This document shows positions 9,986 to 21,100 of a DNA stretch of 38,877 bases, piece after piece (position 1 is the first letter of the stretch; every line of letters begins with the position of its first letter). The translations under genes and the position numbers were made by a program. A model generated the notes under the pieces. It saw only the letters and a list, made by a program, of their open reading frames with translations, searched no databases and was not told the DNA's origin. Source of the DNA: Amphimedon queenslandica (lineage: Eukaryota; Porifera; Demospongiae; Haplosclerida; Niphatidae); the NCBI RefSeq assembly GCF_000090795.2, contig NW_003546254.1, positions 635,825 through 674,701 on the forward strand. The letters are read 5' to 3'.

Positions 9986-12900
9986 CTATACTGCAGGTGT
10001 CCAATCTGAATTTAAATCTGACTTAAGTTCTCCAACTACTGGAGGGATGTCATAAGGTGAGTAGTCTACATAGGACTGCCCATCAGTGATACTAGAACTC
10101 GATGAGCCATTACTGACGTAGTGTATGTTCCTTATGACATTATGAGAGAGCATCTCATCATTCACTGGCTTGATTTCGGCATAAATCGCAGTTTCAGTAA
10201 TTTCAGTCCGTGTTGATCGCTCAATTACAATCTCAGGCGGTCGATCAAGAGTTTCCTGACTATTATTGACGCCACTAGAGACACTCGTGGATCGTTTGGA
10301 ATTGTAGAGTATTAGAAAAGGGACAGCCAAGAAGAGGACTATAACAATGATCGTTACAATGAAAGCGGATAAAATTGAAGCAAGTACAACGTGGTCTTCA
10401 GAGGGATCTGAAATAGCAGTAGGAACTAAAGTAAAAAGAGAGAGAGAGAGGAAGAAAGTCATTATGATCTAAATTTACTGACGTATATATATGGGCAGGT
10501 AGTGGTCAATAGTACATATGTCATAGACTCTTGGAGCAGCTGTGCTTATAACAGCATTCACACAGCTTACTGTATGCAAATCAAGTACTGTCAATAAAAT
10601 TAGAGACCACATTAACAGGTGGGTACCTCTACCACAAATATACACTTCAATAGATTAACATTTAGACTTAGTAGTCCCTTTTGGGGGGGGGAGAGGGGGG
10701 GAGAGTCTGGAGAGAGGGGGAGAGAGAGAAGGAGGAAAAGAGAGATTACCAAATAAGTGGACATTTTATTAAAAGTATAGATCACCAATTTCTCAATGAC
10801 TTTAAATGTACATGTATGTACAAAGAATGTGCTGCATTAAGTATCTAATTGCAAAAGGATGACTCACAGGCACTCACAGGCCCACCATGTGATAATCACT
10901 TAAATAAGTAAAGGAAAAAAGACAATAAGCTAAAATTAAGGAATGTACTACTCTATACAAACTGCGAAAAAGGAAGTGCAATATACACACAGCATGTCAT
11001 GTGCTCCATACATGCACAGGTACATGCATATATGCACTAAAATATGGAACAGTCATTAATAGATGGCTTTCTAAAGCCGTGTGAATCAGAACCTATTTAG
11101 CTCCAATTAGACATTATAGAGTAAGAGTCATAAGAACAGAATACTCTAGGGATATGGAACTACTCTTAGACACCATAAATAGATTGAGCTACATAACATT
11201 GGATTTGCTGCCCTATTTTTCTCCCTCTAGGTTCTACAGAGACCAAATATGGTGGAATGGACCCCAAATGACTACCCTCTTTCTTCCATGTATGGTGTAG
11301 AGGTAGATTAAACTAGCTCTGGTATATACAACAAAGCACTTGATTAAAGGTCACCTAAACAGAGTGACTAATGTTATTATAGTGCACTGCTTATAGCTTT
11401 AAGTGGGAATGTGTGATAAAGTGAGATCAGAAACAGCTCATTACGAGGGAAGTACATAATATCATTATCATTTATCAGTAATTAGGATTATCACTTGTAT
11501 GAACCATAGGCTATGTCACACGTGGCCATTGTGGTTGACTGGTTGCAACAGGAAAAAATCCCTACCATTATATAGGCTGTGACATCGATAAGGCTACATA
11601 AATGTGTCTCACGTAGACAGACGCCCTTTGATGAAAAAGACATTTTTAAGATTACAGTTAGAAGCATGCATGTAACTATACAATACCATATTAAGCAGGG
11701 AATGAGTATTATATAATTACCTGGTGGGGCGGTAATCACTGGCGAGGAAGTGGAGGAAATAGATGAGGAAGAGGAGGAAGAAATAGATGAGGAAGAGGAG
11801 GAGGAAATAGATGAGGAAGAGGAAGAAGGCCCTTCGGGTTTATTGGTTGAGGAAGGAGGTGGTGACAAAACAGACTCAGAGGCGGAAGAAGAGGTACTGG
11901 GAGAGGGAGATGGAATGAAAGCAGTGGATGTTAGAGGAGGATCAATTATTACAGTACTAGTCATTGGTACTGCTACCACACTGCTTGAAGTAGTGTCAGC
12001 TGGTATAATACTTGAAGAAGTTGGGAGTACTAAATGAAAAAGAGAGAGACAGAGAAGAATTTAAAGTATGATTGAGGTGGTTTTTTGATGTTATGACAAA
12101 GGAGTGTCTGTTAGATATATTACATAATTCATCATTACAATGGGCTGATCCTAACAAAACTGTTAGCTACATCAGGTGTGGAAGGTCAAATAAGATAAGG
12201 AGACAGGAAGCTACAGTAGTTTACAGAGTAAGTGTCTCTGCTAACCTGTACTGGTGGAGGTCACACTGACTGTAAAGGTGGCTGTTATGGTCTCATACAA
12301 GTTACCCGTGCTTTTAATATCAAGTTCAACGACAAAGACCCTGCTAGCATTGATAGGTCTGTCATCCGTCACATTAGCTTGAATATTATTAATGTTACTG
12401 TCAGAGCTTTTCACTACATTTGGGACATTGTAGGGAATGGAACAACCAGCACTGCTGCAACTAAGCAGACTTGCTCCATCTTGCTTGAAACGCATAAATT
12501 CAACCATTTGATTCTCGCCCCTTGGCCCTCCATTGACAAAGTCATATGATATGTTGAGTGGGATTGGCTGTCCCTCAGGTAGAGTGCTGGTCACTCCTAA
12601 GTCACAATCCTGGTATGGAGAACAATCACCTTGAAACTTAACAACAGCTAAAAGAGAGAGAAAGTGAGAGATTGAGGCTGTAAGCTTGTTGATCTAATAA
12701 TACACAGATACGTTATTAATTTAGGAGCACAAGGCCGGGCCATACAAAAACAGGAAAGTGGGAGCAAAAATTCAACAACTATGCAAGCATGCCTTAGCTG
12801 CCTACATGCATGACAAAATGTATCACAAATTTTTAAGGTTCCTATGCAGTATGATAACGTAAAAACAAACAAAGTGATTGCTGGAGTTCTCTTTATAAAC

Positions 12901-14194
12901 AAACACAGGCAGAGGGATCATGCATATTGCACAGTGTATAAAGCCTTGAGTATTTTTAGATTTTGACAGATTTCTTAAAATGGCTGTAACTAAAAAAATT
13001 GAAGTCGGAATCGGCTCAAACTTTCTACACAGCATAAGTACATCAATATGTATCAAAAAAGTAATAAAAATTTGGGGTGATTTCGGAACCATTAAAAAAA
13101 ACCATGGGCTACAGTCTTGGGTATTTTTAAGAATTTCGGCATTTTCTTAAAATGGCGGTAACTTGAAAATCTGAAGTCAGAATCAGCTCAAACTTTCTGC
13201 ACAGCATAAGGACATCAATATATATCAAAAAAGTAATAAAAATTTGGGGTGATTTTGGAACCATTTTTTGAAAAAAACCATGGGCTATTTATAGCCTTGG
13301 GTATCTTTAAGAATTTTGGCATTTTCTTAAAATGGCTGCAACTTGAAAATCTGAAGTCGGAATTAGCTCAGATTTTCGACACAGCATAAGGAGATCAATA
13401 TGTATTAGAAAATTTAATAAAAATTCGGGGTGATTTTGGAGCCATTTTTTGGAAAAAACCATGGACTATATAGTATAGCACATGTACATCAAGTCACTAT
13501 AGAAAATTGAAGCACCACCTAAAGTTGGAGTGAGTTACCCATAATAATTATAAAAATTAGGGAAATCTGCAACACTGAACCTTTAAAAATACATTCTCAC
13601 TTACCCAGTACTATAAGCTCGAATCTATCATTTTTGCAAGTATAGTTTCCTTCATGTTGATATACTATGCTAGTAATTTTCAGTATATCACCACTCTGTT
13701 GTATATTGCTTTGATAGGGTGGTGATTCACCATTACTGATAGTCCAAGTATATGGTGCTTCTCCATCGCATTGGAAAGAGGTTGTTCTTCCTATACCACC
13801 ACCCTTGCCTATTATTTTAAAAAAGACAGTATCACACATGCAAATTATGAAACAAAAATAACACAGTAGGATCACACATTATTACTACATACATTTACAT
13901 AGTTATTATGATTGATTATTAATAAGCACTTTGTGATTAAGCAGTATATTATGGTGCATGGAGTTGAACAATGAATTTTGTTTTGCTTCATTTCAATTTT
14001 TACTAATTTAAAATGGATTAATAAAACAGTCTTGTAATAAATTTTCTAAATGATTTAAATTTTCTAGAAGATTTTTTTTCAATCACAAAACAAGAAAAAT
14101 TAGAGCAGAGTATACAATGAACCATGTACTTACGGACTGTAGTAGCAGTGCATAAAAACAAGACAAAGGAAAGAATGACACACTGTAGAAACAT
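9986..14194 (-). CDS. Gene C: two-domain Ig-like receptor with tyrosine-containing tail
   Basis: Exons 14134-14194, 13605-13808, 12246-12647, 11721-12029 and 9986-10425; 1416 nt, 471 aa, all junctions phase 1. The signal peptide is MFLQCVILSFVLFLCTATTV. D1 (residues 21-88) has Ig landmarks FQCDG, YTWTIS and GNYTCKN. D2 (89-222) carries LNISYDFVNGGPRGENQ. A hinge of about 100 residues (223-325) is rich in Ser/Thr/Pro and contains three eight-residue ISSSSSSS-type repeats. The last exon has a membrane span (about 335-363) and a tail of about 105 residues with tyrosines in TAIYAEIKP, NIHYVSNG and SYVDYSPYDIPP. These resemble SH2/SH3 docking sites but are not strict ITIM/ITAM motifs. It is likely a cell-surface signalling receptor. 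Its first three exons and surrounding introns are duplicated as the start of gene D. An AATAAA-type signal lies at 9782-9787. Confidence 0.86.
10681..10745 (+). repeat. G-rich polypurine tract in gene C intron 4
   Basis: A run of about 65 purines with several G stretches of 5-9 separated by A, AGA or AGAG. It has quadruplex- or triplex-forming composition. It lies in the 1.3 kb intron between the hinge exon and the membrane exon of gene C, and nothing else is recognisable in that intron. Confidence 0.6.
11757..11825. repeat. 24-bp coding tandem repeat in gene C hinge
   Basis: Three copies of a 24-base unit (plus strand GAAATAGATGAGGAAGAGGA and variants) encode, on the minus strand, ISSSSSSS-type octapeptides of the gene C hinge. 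The period is a multiple of three, so copy-number change would lengthen or shorten the stalk without a frameshift. Confidence 0.7.
12940..13470 (-). repeat. Intronic tandem repeat, about 3 units of 155-180 bp
   Basis: Three diverged units, each with AAAATGGC, TGAAGTC, AGCTCA, ACAGCATAAG, ACATCAATAT and a terminal AAACCATGG, fill gene C intron 2. The matching intron of gene D (28533-28890) has only two units. They belong to the same dispersed family as 14400-15070, 20790-21545 and 420-835. Confidence 0.75.
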
Positions 14195-16446
14195 CTCCAA
14201 AAACTACAAGGAAAATTTTTTCAAAGATTAATATATAATCACGACGAGAATAAAACCAAGTTTTGTAAAAATAATGTAACAAATGTATTAATATGTGAAT
14301 ATTGCCATGCAGAATCATATAAACAATGTCAAACATGTATAATGAATTGGAAAATAAAATAAAGAAATTCTCTCCTAGTCATTCATTCTATACTAAATTC
14401 TGACACTAAATTCTGTAACTTTTAAAAATTGTAAAAAATTCAAATTTTAATAGAAATGAACTCAAACTTTCAGAATGACAAAAGAACATACATATTGTAT
14501 TAGAAAAAATATAAAAATGAAGATTTCTCTCTTTGTCACTTTTGACAATTTGGCCAGAGACCTTTATAGGTTTTGGCTCAATTTTAAAGCAACTTTAAAA
14601 ATTTATTAAAATCAGCTCAAAAAATAAAAAAAATTTTTTAGTCATTCTTGGCAAAATTTGGCCAAAGGCTATGTACTATTTAATTACAGTGTAATTTTCT
14701 GATTCTTGCTTATTTTTTTTAAATGCCCATAACTCAGGAATTTGTTGTTGAAATCAGCTCAAAATTTCTCCACAGCATAAGGACATCAATATGTATCAGA
14801 AAATGTAATAAAAATTGGAGGTGATTTTGGAGCCATTTTTTGGAAAAAACCATGGGCTATAGTACAGGGCCTTTAGCAACTTTAAAAATTTGTAAAAAAA
14901 GTTCAATTTTTATTGAAATGGACCCAAAACTTTCAAAACAACATAAAAACATGCATATGGATTAGCAAGGGGAAAAAAATAAAAAAGAAGAATTCTCTTT
15001 AAGTCATTTTCATCAAAATGCCCTGTACCATATATACATGTGGTACAGGGTCTTTGATCCAATTTTGGAGCAACTTTTAAAAGGCTAAGGGAAAAGTGAT
15101 GATAATAAAGAGAATTGAAAGCTTTTTCATAAAAACTGTTTGCTCAAAAATAATCATCAACATTACCAGTGTATATACTACTAATACACTCACAAACACA
15201 ATGTATGTACAGTATGGCAAATGTAATATTAAATATCACACATAATATAAACTGTATAATAAATGAACCAATATCCTGATATTGCTAGTTTAGACTAATG
15301 ATAACATCACTGTTGTGACAATAATATTTCACAGAAACCACACAACGTGCAATAATATACCATACACACGCCCACACATTACTAATAATATAATTATTAT
15401 AAATTTATGCCCAAATTTGTTTTGACCTCCAAAAATATCTTAATCTTGCATAGAATAAGCTATTACTAGAAAAGCATTAGCAACTCAATTACACGTAGCT
15501 ATAAAAACAATGATAAAAGTCAAAATACATTCTAAGCATTCCACACTCTTTTAATTAAAAACTACAACAGGCTTGACCACACACCTGCCTGTGTTTTCAT
15601 TGGTGACAGAAAAGGGAAAATTTAGTCATCATCCTTTCAATATTGAGGTTATATGATAAATTCCCATATTTTACTATAAATAGAGGCTAGGTACAATATG
15701 TAACACTGTATATGTAATAAGGGCACCATACAAGTATCTGTGTCATTGTAATATTTTTATCAACCAAAATGAATCCAATTAGATTATACATGACAATCAA
15801 ACGTGAAGAAACGTGTACAGAAGTTAAGTGGCTTCACCACACCATTGTCTCTTACAATTAGCTTTAAGAATGGGTCTGCTATGGTTGATGATGTCTTATT
15901 AGATATTTAATAATGATGTATCTAAACCCTTGTAGCAAATATCTGAATCTTTGCACATTAACTATACACTTGATTACAGTACTTACACTTTGAACATGCA
16001 ATAGCTCTCAATAATTAAACTATACTCTTTCCCTCAGTCTTATAAAACTGGAATGATCACATTATAAATATAAAAATTAGAAGATAGTAGGCACACATCA
16101 TGCAACCTTTATTACTCTGATCTCATGTCTTTAAATTTCTCCTAGTCTAGAAGTGGTTTTACTTACAATTAGGATCAAGCCTGGGGCATATTATAATCAT
16201 AATAAAACGGGTAGCCTATCATTCATTACCAAATGAAGATTTACTAAAAAGAATCTTGCTGCTTTGTAATACAAACTAAATATTGTGCAAACACCTGTTT
16301 AATAGCATTTACTACTCATTAAAGAAAAGGAATTTCCTCTCAATGTAATACAGCTAGTAGCCATAAGGAATAGAATTAGAAATTTTACGAGAGATAATGG
16401 TGCATGGCGGGTTATGGCATGTTTACATAGTTAACAGACTTCAAAG

Positions 16447-16508
<62 letters not shown>

Positions 16509-17171
16509 ACAACATAAATTATAATACAGGGAAAGACTGAAAGAGGGGGAGAGCTGTTTGGGAAACTTAGGGAAGTTAGCCGATAATGTAAACACAAAAA
16601 CAACTACAGAGGTATAAAAACACGACATAAATAGAATGAAAATGAAGTCATTGAAAACGTAAGCATTATTGGTATAATAACAAACTATCATCATGAACGA
16701 TACAACTTAAGTCCCATTTTATATAATAGAACAAACAGCACTAATAAGTTCAGTGAAAACTCATATACAAACGAATATACATACATGTACATATACATAA
16801 TTGGCAAAAGGGAAAGCTTGGGTGCATAAATTATCAACACATAGTTATGACTAGGCATACAAATGGTGCCATATTAAAATAGGACAATTTGTGTTAATCA
16901 TGATGGAAGAGTCTTGTTACTACTAAATATGACCATAAATATAAAGGACAGTACAACTTGAACCACAAATTGCATATCAATTGCAAACCAAATGTAAACA
17001 TCATATAATATTAGATCTATGCCTAAATATATAATAGCCTCGTGCCCAAAACAATTGAAAGAATCAGTAAGTTTACCTTAAGCAACAACAATACATGGAC
17101 AAATTTGTAGATAGAGCCATAAATGACAATAGGAAGGGCTTGTAACAGAACTGACGATTTGTTGTAGTTAC
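14195..17171. other. Gene C upstream region or first intron; repeats
   Basis: No coding exon seen. An acceptor (TTTTTCCTTGTAG, minus) lies nine bases before gene C's ATG, so much of this stretch may be a 5' UTR intron from the candidate exon near 17172. It holds a dispersed repeat (14400-15070, minus orientation, with palindromes around GTACAGGG), A+T-rich DNA, and a GA microsatellite at 16449-16504. From 16735 rightwards it again matches copy 2 (from about 34090). Confidence 0.5.
16449..16504 (+). repeat. (GA)n microsatellite
   Basis: About 28 uninterrupted GA dinucleotides. It is absent from the corresponding part of duplication copy 2. Confidence 0.9.
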
Positions 17172-17250
17172 CTTTTAATGGAAGTATTATCTGCTTCGAT
17201 GTCTATCTTCAAGCCTATCCAGCTATCAGAGATTGAGATCAGTTGGAGAG
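17172..17250 (-). other. Candidate 5' UTR exon of gene C
   Basis: The minus strand shows a conserved segment containing GATAGCTGGATAGGCTTGAA and ending ATTAAAAG before a GTAAC donor (17167-17171). The segment and donor are preserved at 34406-34480 upstream of gene D, where neighbouring DNA differs more. A matching acceptor lies nine bases upstream of the start codons of both genes. It may be a shared leader exon and promoter region. The 5' limit is not visible. Confidence 0.35.
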
Positions 17251-17646
17251 AGACAGAAAAGGGCAATTGTACAATCAGAGGATCGACTCGATAAATTAAA
17301 TACTCTTTCCTTCCTGAGCTAGTCGAGCGAAGAATGGGTGTGCCCCTTGTAATTAGTCACAGAAAATGATGCTACTGGCAACAACAATTGTAATTAATTT
17401 TATTAAAATAACTATTATCTTTTATTAATAATAATAATTGTTACAGCTGAAGTAAAGATTTTAAAAAAGCAACAATTTTTATATATAAGACACTGATAAG
17501 CAACAACAATACGGTAATAATATTATCTCTTGGTAAAGCAGTGTAGAAGAATGCAATAATAATATTCACGCAAAGTTTTAAGTTAAAGAGAAGAGAGAAA
17601 AGACAATAGAAAAGTTGTGGTGACCAAAAAAAAAAATGTCTTCTTT

Positions 17647-18073
17647 TCACTTTTTAAAGCCATTCAGGACTCCAACCAGTATCAGTATAGTTATGACAAT
17701 AGCTATAGCCACAGCTAGCAAGATACAGAGAATACATACCGTGAGTCTCCTACTACACCTCTGAATAGTGAGAGATAAAAAAGAGGGAAAATATAGACAT
17801 AAAATTAAAAAAAATAATTATAGCATGATTATTTCTTCATTACCTTGTGCTTCACTGCTCTCCCCAGCTGCTTATTACCGCTCTCAACACGAGTCCCAGC
17901 TATTTCAACGTTAGCCTCAATATTGTCTATAGAAATGTACAATAAAATTTTTTATATAATCGTCAAAAAATGTGTACCAAATTACCAATTATCTCCCCTT
18001 GATCGTGGACCATTGTCCCCAAGTCACGAAATATATCATTGATATCCAGTATCTCAGTCTAAGAGGGAGAGAG

Positions 18074-18108
<35 letters not shown>

Positions 18109-21100
18109 AAGAGAGGGGGTTACACATGTACAGAGTATGTGTATATATAAATGCATGAGTGTAGTATAAGATCAGTCAGATCACTAATACAGGTGCAATA
18201 TTATAAATTCAAAAACACATTAACATACTAAGTAAATATACTATCAACACATCCCCTTGATCCCTTGATGCTTCCTTCATTATAGGTGATCTATTTAGAG
18301 TAAAACGTGTACATCCGTGTTACATTAATTGGCTAAATTAAATTTAAGCAATAATGGATCGTTGGTATTTACATATAGATGCAGGCATCCCTGCTACTGG
18401 TGATGCTAAATTAGATTCGATGGATTGCAGTCAGACTGGATGATGACTGTGTGGTTTTCCTCTTGGACAATGTAATTGACTTAATTAACCTACTATTACA
18501 CCCACTTTCATCAAGAGTACGATAATTATCTACTCTTGCTTTAATCTATAAATCAGCATCCTCTCTTTTAGTGTTCACTTAAATAAATATGAGTACTTTC
18601 ACCTTGCCAGCAACTATTCCCCAGAACAAAAAAGGTGCTCTATTCTTGGCAACAAGTTGCTTACAAGGTCAAAGTCTCCACAGATTGACTAGTGACTACA
18701 TGTCATGATGTAAGGCTCACCACTCTCTTTCTCCCTTCCCTCAAGGATGTACACATACATGTAGATGTACACGTACCTCAAGTTGTCTCATGTGTCTTTC
18801 CCTCTCTTCAACCTCTGAGGTGTCATGTTGCAACTGTAGCTGAGCTTCAGGGGAGAGTCCAGGACTACATGAAGATAAAAACACATACAGTAATCACAAG
18901 TGCAATCGCTCAAGCAAATGAAGCTTGAAATGAGAAATGAGGCATATAATGTATCAGTGTTGGATAAATGCGTGCATTATAAATCCAAATATATCAATAA
19001 AAGAATAAGAGATGTGATTAGGGAAGCGTGATTGTATGTATTCATAACAGGTAGAGGGGATTAAAATAAGGAAGAAGGGGACATTACAGGTAGAGGGAAG
19101 GAAGAAGGGAAAAGAGAGAGAGTGTGTGTGTGTGAGAGAGGGGGACTCACTCTTCCCTCTCCACTAGTAGTTCCTTATCATCATCACCAAAAGGGTTAGC
19201 CCCAGATCCTCCTCCAAAGCCAGACCCACTGTCAGTGTCACTGTACGCTGAGGATGACCTCTATACACCACAAAGATATAAACAATAATAATAATAAAAG
19301 GATGCGTAAAAAGGAAAGGAAACCACATTACACACACAGTGATTAGGAAGTAGTAAAAACATTCCCTTTGCTTTACAAACACATGTACGTGTACAATGTA
19401 CTTCTTGTGACGTTCCTCCAGTAACTGACTCTACTATGCTTCAATGCAACACTCTTATTTGTAATTGAAATTGTTACTTCCAAGAATTTGCATTAAAAAA
19501 CTCTCCCTTTCTCTCTCTCCCAGGTTATGTACATGTATATATAGTTCATAGTTCTGCCTATGGTGGTCAGGACAACCACTTCAACAAATGAACCAACCAG
19601 TTCATCACTTAGACCATGCAACCATCCAATTTATATTAACAACCACACATAAAGCATGACACTCTAGTCTACTAGCATAGTGTATAGCAATTTAAAAGGA
19701 ACAATATTAGTNNNNNNNNNNNNNNNNNNNNNNNNNNNNNNNNNNNNNNNNNNNNNNNNNNNNNNNNNNNNNNNNNNNNNNNNNNNNNNNNNNNNNNNNN
19801 NNNNNNNNNNNNNNNNNNNNNNNNNNNNNNNNNNNNNNNNNNNNNNNNNNNNNNNNNNNNNNNNNNNNNNNNNNNNNNNNNNNNNNNNNNNNNNNNNNNN
19901 NNNNNNNNNNNNNNNNNNNNNNNNNNNNNNNNNNNNNNNNNNNNNNNNNNNNNNNNNNNNNNNNNNNNNNNNNNNNNNNNNNNNNNNNNNNNNNNNNNNN
20001 NNNNNNNNNNNNNNNNNNNNNNNNNNNNNNNNNNNNNNNNNNNNNNNNNNNNNNNNNNNNNNNNNNNNNNNNNNNNNNNNNNNNNNNNNNNNNNNNNNNN
20101 NNNNNNNNNNNNNNNNNNNNNNNNNNNNNNNNCTCTCTCTCTCTCTCTCTCTCATCAATCACAGAATACTTCACATTCTTTATTACATTCATGTACATGC
20201 ACACACATGAAGTTATAATGCTTATCCCGTGTAAACAAAAACATGGACATGGAGAAATAAAGCTACAAGTGGTAATTAAAAACTGTTTACACAAAGCCTT
20301 GACCATAATAGTCAACTAGGGGAAAGATTTCACATTTCTATGATGTCATGAATTGATACAGACACTATGCAGACCAGTAACCACAGGCTATGCAAACAGT
20401 GGACACACACACACACACACGCGCGCACACACACACACATATTTAATAGAATACATGTATATTGTATATGCTAGTTGCTGTGTAGCCACACAATGGACAT
20501 ACCAACACCCATTAGTGTCACATTAAAGATAAACAGACTCAATAGTGACACACACTCATAAAAGAATAAGAGACAAAGACATGTTAAGCTGATCCAGTTT
20601 GTTAATGTATAGCCTATTGTAGCTACTATAATCACGTGATGAGCCTGAAATTAAATTTAAACAATATTCAGACATTGTGTCTGAACATAGTTTAATTTGA
20701 CCAGCCACTTTTATAAAACATAAAACGGTCAGACAGGATTTCCTACAGGATTTTGGCATACAGTAGTCCTCATGCAGCTTCTTGTCAGTGGATTGCCAAG
20801 CTGCTCAAAAATTGGGCCTAAGACCCAGCACTATAGTACAGGGTACTTAGACAAAAATCACAAGGAGAGAATTCTCTATTTTTATATTTTTTTCTGATGC
20901 ATATACATGTTCTTATGTTGTGTATCAACTTTGAGCTGATTCCGATCAAATTTGGATTTATTACGAATTGTTAAAGTTGCTCAAAAATCAGGCTAAGGTC
21001 CCTGTACTATAGTACAGGGACTTTGATCAAATTTTGTCAAAAATGAAAAGTTGAAAATTCTCAATTTTTATAATTTTTCCTGATACATATACATGTTCTT

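Larger units (their letters stand above)
12113..20470. repeat. Segmental duplication, copy 1
   Basis: This block is homologous, in the same orientation and order, to about 27706-37140. It includes gene C exons 1-3 with their introns, the intergenic DNA and the last five exons of syntaxin gene E. The left edge is in the intron after the D2 exon: both copies share ACATAATTCATCATTACAAT and then diverge to the left. The right edge is near the CA repeat at about 20400-20440. Copy 1 lacks insertions present in copy 2 (29246-29622, 31700-34000, 36020-36352) and has its own extra DNA around 15560-16730 and 19400-20132. Boundaries are approximate. Confidence 0.8.

Noticed and set aside
11750..12037. 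Acidic poly-Glu open frame on the plus strand
   Set aside because: It is the complement of gene C's serine-repeat hinge exon, whose splice sites and phase fit the gene on the minus strand.
16412..16694. SLSLSL-rich peptides (also 22912-23115)
   Set aside because: Translations of GA microsatellites with no splice or homology support.
19664..20315. Long open frames through the N run
   Set aside because: They consist of unknown bases; no real codons support them.
20281..20340. Possible syntaxin exon (VDYYGQGF) on the minus strand
   Set aside because: Only 25 bases long, and the acceptor is lost in copy 2; no resemblance to Habc.
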